64,000 nucleotides of DNA, from the NCBI GenBank assembly GCA_963733065.1, contig CAVTBT010000005.1, positions 682,001 through 746,000 on the forward strand, given 5' to 3'. The notes under the pieces are model-generated. The model worked only from the letters and a program-made list of their open reading frames with translations, was not told the origin of the DNA and made no database searches. The DNA is from CAVTBT01 sp963733065. Lineage in GTDB: Bacteria > Actinomycetota > Thermoleophilia > Gaiellales > Gaiellaceae. This document shows, one piece after another, positions 1-9,548 of the stretch. How positions within the stretch are numbered: position 1 is the first letter of the stretch; every line of letters starts with the position of its first letter. A program made the position numbers and the translations under genes.

Positions 1-2805
1 CTCGCGTTCGGCGCGGTGTGCGCCGTCGCAATCCTGGCGCTGCCCGCTGCCCAGGTGGGCCACGCCTCCGTTGACGAGGCGCAGGCGGCGGCGAAGCTGG
101 AGCGGATCGCCGGCGCCCGGGACTACTACCGGAACCTCGCCGCGCCGCTCGTCGATCGACGCAGCGCCAACGACGTCGTCGTCGGTCGAGGCGTCCAGGC
201 CGGCGCCGGCAAGGACGCTATCGTCGGCGACAAGCGGCTGAGCTGGCAGGTCGCCTTGCGAAAGAATCGCCACGGCTTCCCGCCGGCCGCCGAGCACCTC
301 GCGAAGCTCGAAGCGCAGGCGGTCAAGTCGGGCCAGAGTCCGCAGGACCTCAAGCGCTCGAAGCCCAAGCAGACGGCGAGGCTGTTGACGATGCTCGTCG
401 AGTTCAATCCCGACGCCAGCGACGACTTCTCCGGCTGGAGCCGCCCGACGGACTACGTCACCGGGGATCCGTGCGTGACGGAGCCGGCCGGCACTGCCTT
501 CCGCGGCCCGCTGCACAACGAGATCCCGGATCCGGCGACGACGCCGGGGGACAACTACTCGTTCTGGGTCGACGACTTCACGCCCGAGCACTACACGCAG
601 ATGCTCTACACGAAGAAGGGTCTGAAGGATCGCATCCGCACCGACCTGACGGGCACGGATGGCAAGCCCGGCTTCGACTTGCGCGGCCGAACGCTGAAGA
701 ACATGTACCTGGAGATGTCCCGCGGCGCCTACGACATCACCGGCGAGGTGCTCGGCTGGATCCAGGTCGACCATTCGGAGGCCTGGTACGGCGCGGACAG
801 CTGCGCGGCCGGGCCGTCGAGCGACGTCGGCCATCCGGACAATCCGAACGGCGAGTCGCAGCTCGTGATCGACGCCGTGAACACGTTCGCGGCCGAGAAC
901 CCCACCTTCGACTGGTCGCAGTACGACGTCGAGGACGTCGGCGACGCCGACGAAGACGGGAATCTCAACGAGCCCGACGGCGTCATCGACCACTTCGTGA
1001 TGGTCCACTCCGGCGCGGGCGAGGAAGGCGCCGGCGGAGCGGAGGGCACCTATGCCATCTGGTCGAGCGCCTCGGCCGTGTCGCCTGCAACCGGCGGGCA
1101 CACGATTCCTGGCACGAGCCTCAAGGTGCTGAACTACATCATGCAGCCCGAGGACGGATCGGTCGGCGTGTTCGCGCACGAGTACGGCCACGACCTCGGG
1201 CTTCCGGATCTCTACGACACGAGCGGCGGCGGCGAGTCCGACGTCGACTTCTGGGACCTCATGTCGAGCGGCTCGCACACCGGTGAGCTCAACCAGGTGC
1301 TGCCGACGCACATGGGCGCGTGGGACAAGTTCGTCCTCGGTTGGATCGACCCGAAGACGTTCGACTACGGCGACAAGGGTCGGAGCGTCCAGCTCGGCCA
1401 GCAGTCGAACCCGCCGCGGGGCACGGAGGACGCGATTCGCGTCAACCTGCCGACGAAAGTCATCACGTTCGCGGAGCCCCACAGCGGCGCGGACTCGTGG
1501 TGGACGAACAACGACCAGGACTGGGCGGACGTCAGGTTGCGCCGGACGGTCGAAGTGCCCGACGGCACCGACGTCAAGTTCCGCTTCTGGTCGAACTACG
1601 TGATCGAGGCCGACTGGGACTACGACTTCGTCGAGGTCTCCACCGACGGCGGCTCCACCTGGACGCAGCTCAAGATCTTCAACGCGGACGGGACGCTGGC
1701 GTCGACGGACGACGACTACCCGGATCCGAACGGCCGCCTCAACGACTACGGCGGCCTCAAGTACGGCCTGACGGGCGACAGCCACGGGTGGGTCGACCTC
1801 TACGTCGACCTGGCCGAGTACGCGGGCTCGACGATCGAGCTCCGTCTTCGGCACGCCACGGACGCCGCATTCGTCGAGCGGGGCGCGTTCTACGACGACT
1901 TCCGCCTGACGAACGGTGCCGAGGTCGTGTGGTCGGACGACACGGAGGGGCCGACGGACTGGATCAAGGAGAACGAGTCGTTCGTCGACACCACCGGCGA
2001 GGGCTTCGTCGAGCACAGCGGCACGTTCAACTTCGAGCAGTACTACCTCGCCGAATGGCGGAACTTCGACGGCTTCGACAACGGCCTCAGGTACGCCTAC
2101 GACACGGCGTTCTTCAACGACACCACAGGCGCCTGGAACGTGACGTTCACGCCGTACAACGCGCCGGGCATGCTCGTCTGGTACCGCGACATGCAGTACG
2201 GGGACGTGAACCACGTCACCGTGCCGGTGTTCAACCCGCCCAGCACGGGCTCGAAGGGCGGTCTGCTCGTCGTGGACTCGCACTTCGACCCCCTCCGACG
2301 CGATCCGTCCGTTGTCGACGGCACGACGCTGAAGAACATGCCGTCAAGGGCGCAGAGCTCGAACGCGGCGTTCACCACGTTCGGCACGTATCCGTTCAAG
2401 GAGTGCTTCCAGCCGGATCCGACGTCCAACACCGCGCACTGCACGGACGTGCCGGCGCTGGCGGCCGTGACCGGCTTCGACGACCGGAACGGCTACTACC
2501 CGGGCCTGGAGCTCCGGGGTGAGACGGTGTTCTTCCGCGACATCGATGCCTCGGTCGTCCTCCCGTCGAAGGACAACGCGCTCTACACGACGCGCTTCGT
2601 CGACGCGGACGGCAATCCGCTGGAGGAGTTCTACGGGATCGACCTCCTGGAGACCGGCTCCGTGCTCGGCTCGGGACGTCCTGATCAGGGGACCGATCCC
2701 GCCAATCCGACGGACCTGTCCCTCGGCGTGCAGTTCGAGGTGAAGCACGTGCATCGCAGCGACAAGCGCGCGACGATCGGCGTCACGCCCGGCCACAAGA
2801 GGTAG
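1..2805 (+). CDS. Secreted M6-family zinc metalloprotease (immune inhibitor A-like), 5' partial
   Basis: The frame is open from the first base, so the real start lies outside the window. The first visible residues are hydrophobic and end in a small-residue stretch, which looks like the end of a signal peptide. The motif HEYGHDLGLPD (bases 1177-1209) fits the HExxHxxGxPD zinc site of peptidase family M6, and WDLMSSGS follows about 15 residues later. The long C-terminal part, with many Asp, Trp and Tyr, resembles the accessory beta domains of InhA-type proteases. The role is inferred to be extracellular protein breakdown. A strong hairpin follows the stop codon. The family call is confident; the substrate is unknown. 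Confidence 0.9.
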   Translation, partial: LAFGAVCAVAILALPAAQVGHASVDEAQAAAKLERIAGARDYYRNLAAPLVDRRSANDVVVGRGVQAGAGKDAIVGDKRLSWQVALRKNRHGFPPAAEHLAKLEAQAVKSGQSPQDLKRSKPKQTARLLTMLVEFNPDASDDFSGWSRPTDYVTGDPCVTEPAGTAFRGPLHNEIPDPATTPGDNYSFWVDDFTPEHYTQMLYTKKGLKDRIRTDLTGTDGKPGFDLRGRTLKNMYLEMSRGAYDITGEVLGWIQVDHSEAWYGADSCAAGPSSDVGHPDNPNGESQLVIDAVNTFAAENPTFDWSQYDVEDVGDADEDGNLNEPDGVIDHFVMVHSGAGEEGAGGAEGTYAIWSSASAVSPATGGHTIPGTSLKVLNYIMQPEDGSVGVFAHEYGHDLGLPDLYDTSGGGESDVDFWDLMSSGSHTGELNQVLPTHMGAWDKFVLGWIDPKTFDYGDKGRSVQLGQQSNPPRGTEDAIRVNLPTKVITFAEPHSGADSWWTNNDQDWADVRLRRTVEVPDGTDVKFRFWSNYVIEADWDYDFVEVSTDGGSTWTQLKIFNADGTLASTDDDYPDPNGRLNDYGGLKYGLTGDSHGWVDLYVDLAEYAGSTIELRLRHATDAAFVERGAFYDDFRLTNGAEVVWSDDTEGPTDWIKENESFVDTTGEGFVEHSGTFNFEQYYLAEWRNFDGFDNGLRYAYDTAFFNDTTGAWNVTFTPYNAPGMLVWYRDMQYGDVNHVTVPVFNPPSTGSKGGLLVVDSHFDPLRRDPSVVDGTTLKNMPSRAQSSNAAFTTFGTYPFKECFQPDPTSNTAHCTDVPALAAVTGFDDRNGYYPGLELRGETVFFRDIDASVVLPSKDNALYTTRFVDADGNPLEEFYGIDLLETGSVLGSGRPDQGTDPANPTDLSLGVQFEVKHVHRSDKRATIGVTPGHKR

Positions 2806-2831
2806 GCCCGGCGGCAGCGTCCGGAGACGAC

Positions 2832-2859
2832 GAGAGGGCCCGCGCGAGCGGGCCCTCTC
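2832..2859. terminator. Bidirectional hairpin terminator between protease gene and lipA
   Basis: A perfect 12-bp stem (GAGAGGGCCCGC and its complement) closes a GCGA tetraloop. It lies 26 bases after the protease stop and 3 bases before the lipA stop on the other strand, so it can serve both convergent genes. There is no long T-run. Confidence 0.75.
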
Positions 2860-2862
2860 ACG

Positions 2863-3783
2863 TCAGTAGGCGACGGCGCCGCGACCGGTCTCGGCGGCGT
2901 GCCGCTGCTCGTCGGCGCGATAGCTCGAGCGGACGAGCGGCCCTGCGAACACCGATCCGAACCCGAGCTGCTCGCCCTGCTCGCGCAGCCAGCGGAACTC
3001 GTCCGGGTGCACCCAGCGGTCGATGGGGGCGTGCTTGGAGGACGGCTGCAGGTACTGGCCGATCGTGACCACGTCGACGCCGTGTCCACGGAGGTCGCGC
3101 ATCGTGTCGACGACCTCCCCGTTCGTCTCCCCGAGGCCGACGATGATCCCGGACTTCGTCAGCACCGGATATGCGGCGAGCTCCTTCGCCCGCCGCAGCA
3201 GCCAGAGAGCCTTGTCGTAGCTGGCCTTCGCGCCGCGCATGCGCCGGTGCAGCCGCCGCACGGTCTCGATGTTGTGGTTGAAGACCTCCGGCCGCGCGGC
3301 GAGCACGGTGCGCAGCGCCTCTTCCTCCACGTCGAGGAAGTCGGGCGTCAGCACCTCGACCGAGCAATCGGGCAGCTTCCGCTTGAGCGCCCTGATGGTG
3401 GCCGCGAAGTGTCCTGCGCCCTTGTCCGGGACGTCGTCGCGGTCGACGGAGGTGACGACCACGTGCTTGAGGCCCATCTGCGCGGCCGCGTTCGCCAGGC
3501 GCAGCGGCTCGAGTGGATCGGGCGCGTGCTCGGGCTTCCCGGAGTGGACGTAGCAGTAGCGGCAGGCGCGGGTACAGGTGTCGCCCAGGATCTGGAAGGT
3601 CGCCGTGCCGCGTCCCCAGCACTCGGCGATGTTCGGACACCGGGCCTCCTCGCAGACCGTGTGCAGGCTCGCGCCGTGGATCAGCTTCTTGACGTCGAAG
3701 TAGCGGCCGTCGGCGCTCGGCGCACGCACCTTCATCCACTCGGGGCGGCGCGGCCGCTCGGCGACGGGGTGCGAGGTCTCCAT
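2863..3783 (-). CDS. lipA: Lipoyl synthase LipA
   Basis: Radical SAM enzyme that inserts two sulfur atoms into octanoyl groups on lipoyl domains. Both iron-sulfur sites are visible: the auxiliary cluster motif CX4CX5C (C44, C49, C55) and the radical SAM motif CX3CX2C (C70, C74, C77). The C-terminal RSSYRA supplies the serine ligand seen in LipA. Length 306 residues is normal. ATG start. It stands divergent to a VOC gene. LipB and a lipoylated 2-oxo acid dehydrogenase operon lie within 2-6 kb, so enzyme and substrate genes are clustered. Confidence 0.97.
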   Translation of the reverse strand: METSHPVAERPRRPEWMKVRAPSADGRYFDVKKLIHGASLHTVCEEARCPNIAECWGRGTATFQILGDTCTRACRYCYVHSGKPEHAPDPLEPLRLANAAAQMGLKHVVVTSVDRDDVPDKGAGHFAATIRALKRKLPDCSVEVLTPDFLDVEEEALRTVLAARPEVFNHNIETVRRLHRRMRGAKASYDKALWLLRRAKELAAYPVLTKSGIIVGLGETNGEVVDTMRDLRGHGVDVVTIGQYLQPSSKHAPIDRWVHPDEFRWLREQGEQLGFGSVFAGPLVRSSYRADEQRHAAETGRGAVAY

Positions 3784-3836
3784 CGCCGGTCAGTCTAGAG
3801 ACGGGGGTCGCGGATGCGCCGTCGTAGCATGGGCCT

Positions 3837-4205
3837 ATGCGGCACCTCGCGCTCGCCGTCGCCGACCAGCAGCGCTCGCGGCGCTTCTACGAGACGTACT
3901 TCGGCTTCGTCGCAGAGGCACAGCCGCGCGCCGACGGAGTCCTGCTGCTCGAGAACGCGGACGGCTTCTCGCTCGCCCTCGGCGAGGTGGACGAGCAGAT
4001 CAGCCTGCCGCCGTTCCTGCATTTCGGCACGGGGCTGCCGACGCCGGCCGAGGTGCGGGCATTCCGCGACCGGGTGGCCGGCGACGGGCTCGAGATCGTC
4101 GACTGGTGGGACGAGCCCGACTACGTGAGCGTCAAGGTCCGCGATCCGGACGGCTACGTCGTCGAGGTGGCCTGGGAGCCGGACGCGCCTGATCAGGCGT
4201 CCTAG
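3837..4205 (+). CDS. VOC (glyoxalase/bleomycin resistance) family protein
   Basis: A 122-residue single VOC unit. The N-terminal HLALAVADQQRSRRFYETYFGF is split over the usual first beta-alpha element, and the end VRDPDGYVVEVAWE carries the family's closing DPDGxxxE pattern, whose Glu is commonly a metal ligand. The substrate cannot be told from sequence. The gene is divergent from lipA, with 53 bases between starts. Its stop shares CTAG with the convergent secreted-protein gene. Confidence 0.88.
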   Translation: MRHLALAVADQQRSRRFYETYFGFVAEAQPRADGVLLLENADGFSLALGEVDEQISLPPFLHFGTGLPTPAEVRAFRDRVAGDGLEIVDWWDEPDYVSVKVRDPDGYVVEVAWEPDAPDQAS

Positions 4206-4720
4206 CGGCGCGGCCCGGCGGCGATCGCCGCCGCCGCGAGCCGGACGACTGCCGCGCGGCCGCCTGGCGGCGGATCCTTCAACTGCCAGGCGTGGAGCAC
4301 GCCCCTGTGGACGAACCACAGGGAGGCGGGGCTGCACGAGGCGCCGCAGGTGATCGGCTTGTAGTAGGCGCGGTCGCCATTCGGGAGCGTGACATTGGCG
4401 GGCCGCGGCAGCGCCGCGCCGCGGCGGCCCTCGAAAGACGCGAGGAAGCACGCGTTCGCCCCGCCGCAGCGGGGTGCGCCGGCCAGCGACAACACCCATC
4501 CGCGCGGGACCGTCCATGCGCTCGGGTAGAGCCGAGGCACGCTGCGCGGCAGCGATGGTGGCAGCAGGATCGGGACGTCGGTCGTTCGCTGCAGGGCGCG
4601 GATCTGCTTCGCGAAGACCCGGGACGGGTCGATCGTGGGCTGGCCCGCCCCGGTCGCGGGGCCGCCGGTTGCGATTGCGGCCAGGGTGCCGGCGGCGGCC
4701 GCCGCCGCGAGCAGCCGCAC
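4202..4720 (-). CDS. Secreted protein of unknown function
   Basis: I chose the GTG at 4720, two bases after the lipB stop (TGA CC GTG). The product then begins directly with a signal peptide (VRLLAAAAAAGTLAAIATGG). An upstream GTG at 4762 would overlap lipB and add charged residues before the signal. The mature part has four cysteines (CGG, ACF, CGASC), suggesting disulfide bonds outside the membrane. I recognise no family. Its tight spacing to lipB suggests cotranscription. Confidence 0.75.
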   Translation of the reverse strand: MRLLAAAAAAGTLAAIATGGPATGAGQPTIDPSRVFAKQIRALQRTTDVPILLPPSLPRSVPRLYPSAWTVPRGWVLSLAGAPRCGGANACFLASFEGRRGAALPRPANVTLPNGDRAYYKPITCGASCSPASLWFVHRGVLHAWQLKDPPPGGRAAVVRLAAAAIAAGPRR

Positions 4721-4722
4721 GG

Positions 4723-5436
4723 TCAGGCGGCTCCGAGCCTCGCGTGCACCGGCTGCGGCCACAGGCCGGCGCCCTCGTCCGCCGGCAGCTCCTCGAGATC
4801 CAGCTCGAAGACGGCCTCGAGCGCCTCCACCGCATGCGGCCGCACCTCGTCGACCGTCACGGAGCGTCCGAGCTCGCTCGCGATCGTCGTGAACGCCGCG
4901 TCATCGAGCCCGCAGGCGGTGATCCACTCCGTGAAGGGGGCGGGATCGAGGTCGACGTTGAGCGCGTAGCCGTGGGTGGTCACCCACCGGGACACGTGGA
5001 CGCCGATGCTGGCGATCTTGCGCGGCGGCCTCGTCAGCCAGACGCCGGTCAGCCCGTCGATCCGCTCGCCGGTCAGCGAGAAGGCCTCGAGCGTGCGGAT
5101 GAGCGCGTCCTCGAGCGCGCGGACGTAGCGCTTGACGTCGCGGCCGTGCCGGTTGAGGTCGAGGATTGGGTAGCAGACGAGCTGACCCGGACCGTGGAAC
5201 GTCGACTTCCCGCCGCGGTCGGTCTCGACGAGCTCCACCTCGGCGTCGTCGGGGATGTGGAGCTCCGCGCCGGTGTCGGTGCGGCGCCCGAGCGTCACGA
5301 CCGGCGGGTGCTCGAGCAGCAGCACGGTATCCGGGATCGCGCCCTGCGAGACGGCGCCGGCGAGCGAGCGCTGCAGCTCCCAGGCCTCCGAGTACGGCAT
5401 GAGCCCGAGCTGCATGAGGTATCCGCCCCGGCTCAC
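4723..5436 (-). CDS. lipB: Octanoyltransferase LipB
   Basis: Transfers octanoate from acyl carrier protein to lipoyl domains, providing the substrate for LipA. The diagnostic motif RGGKSTFHGPGQLVCYPI starts at residue 74. The catalytic pair appears as K140 (RKIASIG) and C175 (TACGL), matching the Lys/Cys dyad of the family. Length 237 residues is normal. The annotated start is GTG; an internal ATG at residue 8 is also possible. The dehydrogenase E2 modified by this pathway lies about 500 bases upstream on the same strand. Confidence 0.95.
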   Translation of the reverse strand: MSRGGYLMQLGLMPYSEAWELQRSLAGAVSQGAIPDTVLLLEHPPVVTLGRRTDTGAELHIPDDAEVELVETDRGGKSTFHGPGQLVCYPILDLNRHGRDVKRYVRALEDALIRTLEAFSLTGERIDGLTGVWLTRPPRKIASIGVHVSRWVTTHGYALNVDLDPAPFTEWITACGLDDAAFTTIASELGRSVTVDEVRPHAVEALEAVFELDLEELPADEGAGLWPQPVHARLGAA

Positions 5437-5492
5437 GCCGACAGCCTAGCCGCGCCTGCTCCATCGATTCCGGACCGCGCGGTGCGTCAGGC

Positions 5493-5924
5493 CTAGCCGT
5501 CGGAACGCTCGCCGAACATCCAGCGGTGCCCCTCGGGATCTTCCGCCGTGTAGATACGGAAGCCGATGCCGGGTTCCTCGGGCGCACGCAGGATTCGGGC
5601 GCCGGCCGCAACCGCTTGGGCGTGGTGCGCGTCGAGGTCGCCGACCTCGACGAAGACGCCGTCGATCACCCAGGGGTTGTCGAGCCAGCGGCGCGCCGCA
5701 TCGCAGGTCTCCGCGTGACGCCTCGGGCCCTGGTAGTCCGGGTTCGGGGTTGCGAGCATGATCGATGCGCTGTCGAGCTCCAGTTCGGCGTGCCCGACAA
5801 CGCCCGACTCGTCGGTGTATCGCTCTCCTTCCCGCTCGCGAAAGCCAAACGCAGCGGTCAACCAGTCGATCGCCGCCGCGGCATCCGCGTACGCGAGCAT
5901 CGGGATGATCCGCTGTCGGCTCAC
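5493..5924 (-). CDS. VOC family protein (PhnB/YER-like)
   Basis: About 143 residues. The start is GTG at 5924, four bases after the E2 stop, giving VSRQRIIPMLAYADAAAAID. The region AIDWLTAAFGF and the end TAEDPEGHRWMF are typical of the PhnB-like branch of VOC proteins. It is the last gene of the E1-E2 operon and probably coupled to E2, though no role in that complex is known. Substrate unknown. Confidence 0.82.
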   Translation of the reverse strand: MSRQRIIPMLAYADAAAAIDWLTAAFGFREREGERYTDESGVVGHAELELDSASIMLATPNPDYQGPRRHAETCDAARRWLDNPWVIDGVFVEVGDLDAHHAQAVAAGARILRAPEEPGIGFRIYTAEDPEGHRWMFGERSDG

Positions 5925-5928
5925 CGGC

Positions 5929-7428
5929 CTAGTAGTCGGACTCGCCCCAGCTCTCCAGCCGCTCGCGGATGTCGCGGAGGAACCTGCCGGCAAGCGCGCC
6001 GTCGATGAGGCGGTGGTCGTACGTCAGTGTCAGGTTCATGATCGGCCGGATCGCGATCACGTCGTGACCGTACTCGTCCTGGACGACCCACGGCCTCTTG
6101 ACGACCGCGTACGTGCCGAGGATCGCGGCCTGGGGCTGGCTGATGACCGGCGTGCCGTGGAAGGTGCCGTAGCCGCCGGGGTTCGTGATCGTGAACGTCC
6201 CGCCCTGCACGTCGTCGGGCATGAGCTTCTTGTCCCGCGCACGCTGGGCGATCTCGGCCACCGATCGCGCCATGCCGAGCAGGTTCAGGCCCTCGGTGTG
6301 CTTCACGACGGGCACGATGAGCCCCTTGCCGTCCGCCAGCTCGACGGCGAAGCCGAGGTTGACGTAGTTGCGCGTCACGATCTTGTCGCCGCGCAGCTCG
6401 CCGTTGATCCACGGGTACTCGCGGAGCGTCTCGACCGCCGCGCGCGCGACGAACGCCAGGTACGTGGGATTGACGCCGTAGGACTCCTGGTACTCCTTCT
6501 TCAGCTGTTCCCGGATCGCGACGACGTTCGACATGTCGACCTCGATCGCACTCGTCACGTGGGCCGACGTATCGAGCGAGCGGCGCATGTGCTCGGAGAT
6601 CCCGCGGCGCATGGCCGTCACCGGCTCCTCCGACTCGCCGGGCTCGAGCTCGGCGGCCGTGGCGGCGGCGGGTGCCGGCTCGGCCTTCGGCGGCGGCGCC
6701 GGGGCGGCCGGTGCCGGGGTTGGTGCAGCGGCCGCAGGAGCTGGAGCGGGGGCGGCCGGCGCGGGAGCGGGAGCGGGAGGTGCTTCCGGTGGCGCGGGCG
6801 CAGGAGCGGGTGGGGCGGGTGCCGCCGCAACGGGTTCCTGCGTAGGCGGAGGCGCAGCCTCCGCCTTGCCCTCGATGTAGCCGAGGATGTCCTTCTTCGT
6901 CACGCGGCCGCCCGCGCCGGTGCCCTGCACCGCGTTCGGGTCGACGCCGTGCTCGGCCGCGATCCGCGCCACGACGGGTGAAACGAACGTTCGTCCGTTG
7001 CCCGACGGCTCGGCCGCCGCGACGGGGGGCGCCGCGGGTGCGGGCGCGGGCGGAGCCGGATCGGCCGCCTGCGGTGCGACGTCGCCGACGCCCTCGCTCG
7101 CCGCAGCCATCGCCTCGTCCGCCGCCTCCTGGGTCGCCGGAGCGGGTGGCTCCTCGGCCGGAGCCTCGGCCTCGGCGCCCTCGGGCGCGATCACCGCGAG
7201 CACCGTGCCGACGTCGACCGTCTCGCCTTCCTGCACCTTGATCTGGGTCAGCACGCCCTCACCGGGGCTCGGAATCTCGGTGTCGACCTTGTCGGTCGAG
7301 ATCTCGAGCAGCGGCTCGTCGGCCGCGACCGTCTCGCCCTCCGACTTCAGCCACTTGGAGACGGTGCCCTCTGAGACGGACACGCCCATCTGCGGCATGA
7401 CGACGTCGATCTGCGTGTTCGTGGCCAC
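5929..7428 (-). CDS. 2-oxo acid dehydrogenase E2, lipoyl acyltransferase (cluster 1)
   Basis: Core acyltransferase of a pyruvate or branched-chain type complex. Domain order: one lipoyl domain (Lys47 in STDKVDTE); peripheral subunit-binding domain near residues 147-185; a long Ala/Pro linker (about residues 190-260) of PAPAP-type repeats; then the catalytic core ending with DHRLIDG, giving catalytic His472 and Asp476. Length 499. It follows E1beta by 9 bases in a three-gene operon. The acyl specificity cannot be fixed from sequence, and no E3 gene is present in the window. Confidence 0.95.
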   Translation of the reverse strand: MATNTQIDVVMPQMGVSVSEGTVSKWLKSEGETVAADEPLLEISTDKVDTEIPSPGEGVLTQIKVQEGETVDVGTVLAVIAPEGAEAEAPAEEPPAPATQEAADEAMAAASEGVGDVAPQAADPAPPAPAPAAPPVAAAEPSGNGRTFVSPVVARIAAEHGVDPNAVQGTGAGGRVTKKDILGYIEGKAEAAPPPTQEPVAAAPAPPAPAPAPPEAPPAPAPAPAAPAPAPAAAAPTPAPAAPAPPPKAEPAPAAATAAELEPGESEEPVTAMRRGISEHMRRSLDTSAHVTSAIEVDMSNVVAIREQLKKEYQESYGVNPTYLAFVARAAVETLREYPWINGELRGDKIVTRNYVNLGFAVELADGKGLIVPVVKHTEGLNLLGMARSVAEIAQRARDKKLMPDDVQGGTFTITNPGGYGTFHGTPVISQPQAAILGTYAVVKRPWVVQDEYGHDVIAIRPIMNLTLTYDHRLIDGALAGRFLRDIRERLESWGESDY

Positions 7429-7437
7429 GGTCTCCTC

Positions 7438-8412
7438 CTAGTAAGCGGCGAGCTCGCGCAATCCTGCGGCGACGTCGTCGACCTGCGGGATGAACGCCTT
7501 CTCGAGCGGCGGTGAGAACGGCACCGGCGTGTCGGGGGCGGCAATTCGCTTGACCGGCGCGTCGAGGTCCTCGAAGGCCTCCTCGGCGATCGTGGCCGCG
7601 ATCTCGGCGCCGAACCCGCCGGTGCGCGTGTCCTCGTGCAGGACGAGCACCTTCGAGCACTTGCGCACGCTTGCGAGCACGGCTTCCGTGTCCCACGGCA
7701 TGATCGAGCGCAGGTCGACGATCTCGACGGAGACGTCCTCGGCCTCGAGCTGCTGTGCGGCCTCGTCGGCGGTGTAGACCATTGCACCCCACGTGATGAC
7801 GGTGACGTCGTCTCCCTCGCGGTGAGTGCGCGCCTTGCCGATCGGGGTCGTGTAACGCTCGTCCGGCACCTCGGCCTTGATGCGGCGGTAGAGGTGCTTG
7901 TGCTCGAAGTAGAGGACGGGGTTCGGGTCCTCGATGGCGCTGACGAGCAGACCCTTCGCGTCCTCTGGTGTCGACGGGCAGACGCACTTCAGCCCCGGGA
8001 TGTGCGCAAACGTGCTCTCGGGGTTCTGGGAGTGGAACGGCCCGCCTGAGAATCCGCCCCCCGAGGGCAGTCGCAGCACGATCGGTATCGGCGTGCCGGC
8101 GCGGAAGCGCTGCTTCGCGGCCACGGTCACGAGGTGGTCCCAGGCACAGGAGACGAAGTCGGCGAACTGCATCTCAGCGACGGGGCGCATCCCCATGAGC
8201 GCGGCGCCGGTCGCGCCGCCCATGATGGCCGTCTCCGAGAGCGGCGTGTCGAGGACGCGCCACGGGCCGAACTCCTCCTGGAAGCCGAGCGTGACCTTGA
8301 ACGCGCCGCCGTAGACGCCGACGTCCTCGCCCATCACGAACACGCGGTTGTCGCGGCGCATCTCCTGGCGGAGGCCGTCCGAGATCGCCTGCAGGTACGT
8401 CTTCTCAGGCAT
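7438..8412 (-). CDS. 2-oxo acid dehydrogenase E1 component, beta subunit (cluster 1)
   Basis: Thiamine diphosphate-dependent decarboxylase beta subunit, 324 residues, the normal size. The N-terminal FVMGEDVGVYGGAF and the segment DTPLSETAIMGGATGAA are hallmark E1beta sequences; the Glu in SETAI is the cofactor-activating position. The C-terminal transketolase domain with VLVLHEDTRTGGFGAE is complete. The gene starts 3 bases after the E1alpha stop, so the subunits are translated as a pair. Confidence 0.95.
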   Translation of the reverse strand: MPEKTYLQAISDGLRQEMRRDNRVFVMGEDVGVYGGAFKVTLGFQEEFGPWRVLDTPLSETAIMGGATGAALMGMRPVAEMQFADFVSCAWDHLVTVAAKQRFRAGTPIPIVLRLPSGGGFSGGPFHSQNPESTFAHIPGLKCVCPSTPEDAKGLLVSAIEDPNPVLYFEHKHLYRRIKAEVPDERYTTPIGKARTHREGDDVTVITWGAMVYTADEAAQQLEAEDVSVEIVDLRSIMPWDTEAVLASVRKCSKVLVLHEDTRTGGFGAEIAATIAEEAFEDLDAPVKRIAAPDTPVPFSPPLEKAFIPQVDDVAAGLRELAAY

Positions 8413-8415
8413 GGC

Positions 8416-9459
8416 TCACTTGTGATGAGGCGTGTCGAGCTCCTCGGGCGTCGCGTAGACGCCGTCGAGCAGCGTGTCCGGGTCGGGGAGCGGCGACTGC
8501 TCCGCGCGCTGGATGGCGTCGTTCAGCAATCGCTTGACGCCGCTTGTGATCTCCGTCTCCTCGTCGTCGGAGAGATCGGCGTTGTCGCGCAGCCACGTAC
8601 GGAAACGCTCGATCGGGTCGCGCTTCGCCCACTCCTCGAACAGTTCCTTCGGAACGTAGAAAGCGTCGTCGTGGACGGCGTGCCCCTCCATGCGGAGCGT
8701 CAGGGACTCGATGAGCGTCGGCCCGCCCCCGGCGCGAGCCTTCTCGATCGCGCGCTTCGCCTCCCGGTAGACGGCGAGGATGTCCGTCCCGTCGACGACG
8801 ACGCCCTCGAAGCCGTACGCCGCAGCACGGTCGGCGAGATGCTCGACCGCGTAGCCGAGGTGCGTCGGCGTCGAGTACGCCCACTGGTTGTTGTCGCAGA
8901 CGAAGACAACGGGCAGCCGCCGCACGCCGGCGAAGTTCATGCCCTCGTGGGCGTCGCCGCGCGCCGAGGCGCCCTCGCCGAACCACGCCACCGCCACCCG
9001 CTTGTCCTCGCGGATGCGGAACGCGAGCGCCATGCCCACGGCCACCGGCAGCATCGCCGGCAGGTGGCTGACCATCGGGTGCAGGCCGAGGTTCGTGTCG
9101 GCCATGTGCACGTTGCCGTCGCGGCCCTTCGTGAAGCCGTCCTGGCGCCCCATGTACTGGGCGAAGATCCGCCACGGCTCCGTGCCGCGCGCCACGTGGA
9201 CGCCCATGTCGCGCTGGATCGGCGTGCCGACGTCGTTCGTGCCCATCGCCGTCCCGATCGCGACCGCGGCGGCCTCGTTGCCCCGGCCGGTGTAGAACGA
9301 GCCGGGCACCTTGCCCTGGCGGTAGAGGATGTGGCCGCGCTCCTCGATGCCGCGGGTGACGAGCAGGTGCCGGTACATGCCGAGCAGGTCCTCGCGGTCG
9401 AGCCCGGCCTCCTTCACCTCCTGCAGCGAGCCGACCGGCTCGGCTTCTCTTACCGCCAT
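8416..9459 (-). CDS. 2-oxo acid dehydrogenase E1 component, alpha subunit (cluster 1)
   Basis: Alpha subunit of the thiamine diphosphate-dependent E1, 347 residues. The cofactor-binding region reads GEGASARGDAHEGMN followed by CDNNQWAYSTP. The normal GDG is GEG here, a common variant. The N-terminus YRQGKVPGSFYTGRGNEAA is closer to acetoin or branched-chain type E1alpha than to the second E1alpha in this window. It is the first gene of the E1alpha-E1beta-E2-VOC operon. Substrate uncertain. Confidence 0.94.
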   Translation of the reverse strand: MAVREAEPVGSLQEVKEAGLDREDLLGMYRHLLVTRGIEERGHILYRQGKVPGSFYTGRGNEAAAVAIGTAMGTNDVGTPIQRDMGVHVARGTEPWRIFAQYMGRQDGFTKGRDGNVHMADTNLGLHPMVSHLPAMLPVAVGMALAFRIREDKRVAVAWFGEGASARGDAHEGMNFAGVRRLPVVFVCDNNQWAYSTPTHLGYAVEHLADRAAAYGFEGVVVDGTDILAVYREAKRAIEKARAGGGPTLIESLTLRMEGHAVHDDAFYVPKELFEEWAKRDPIERFRTWLRDNADLSDDEETEITSGVKRLLNDAIQRAEQSPLPDPDTLLDGVYATPEELDTPHHK

Positions 9460-9548
9460 GCTGACGCGTCCCCCTTGGGCCGTGGGTCGACGTCACTCTA
9501 ACGGGTGGCCCTGCGGGCAGACCGGCGCGTCCCGGCGCATGGCGACCG

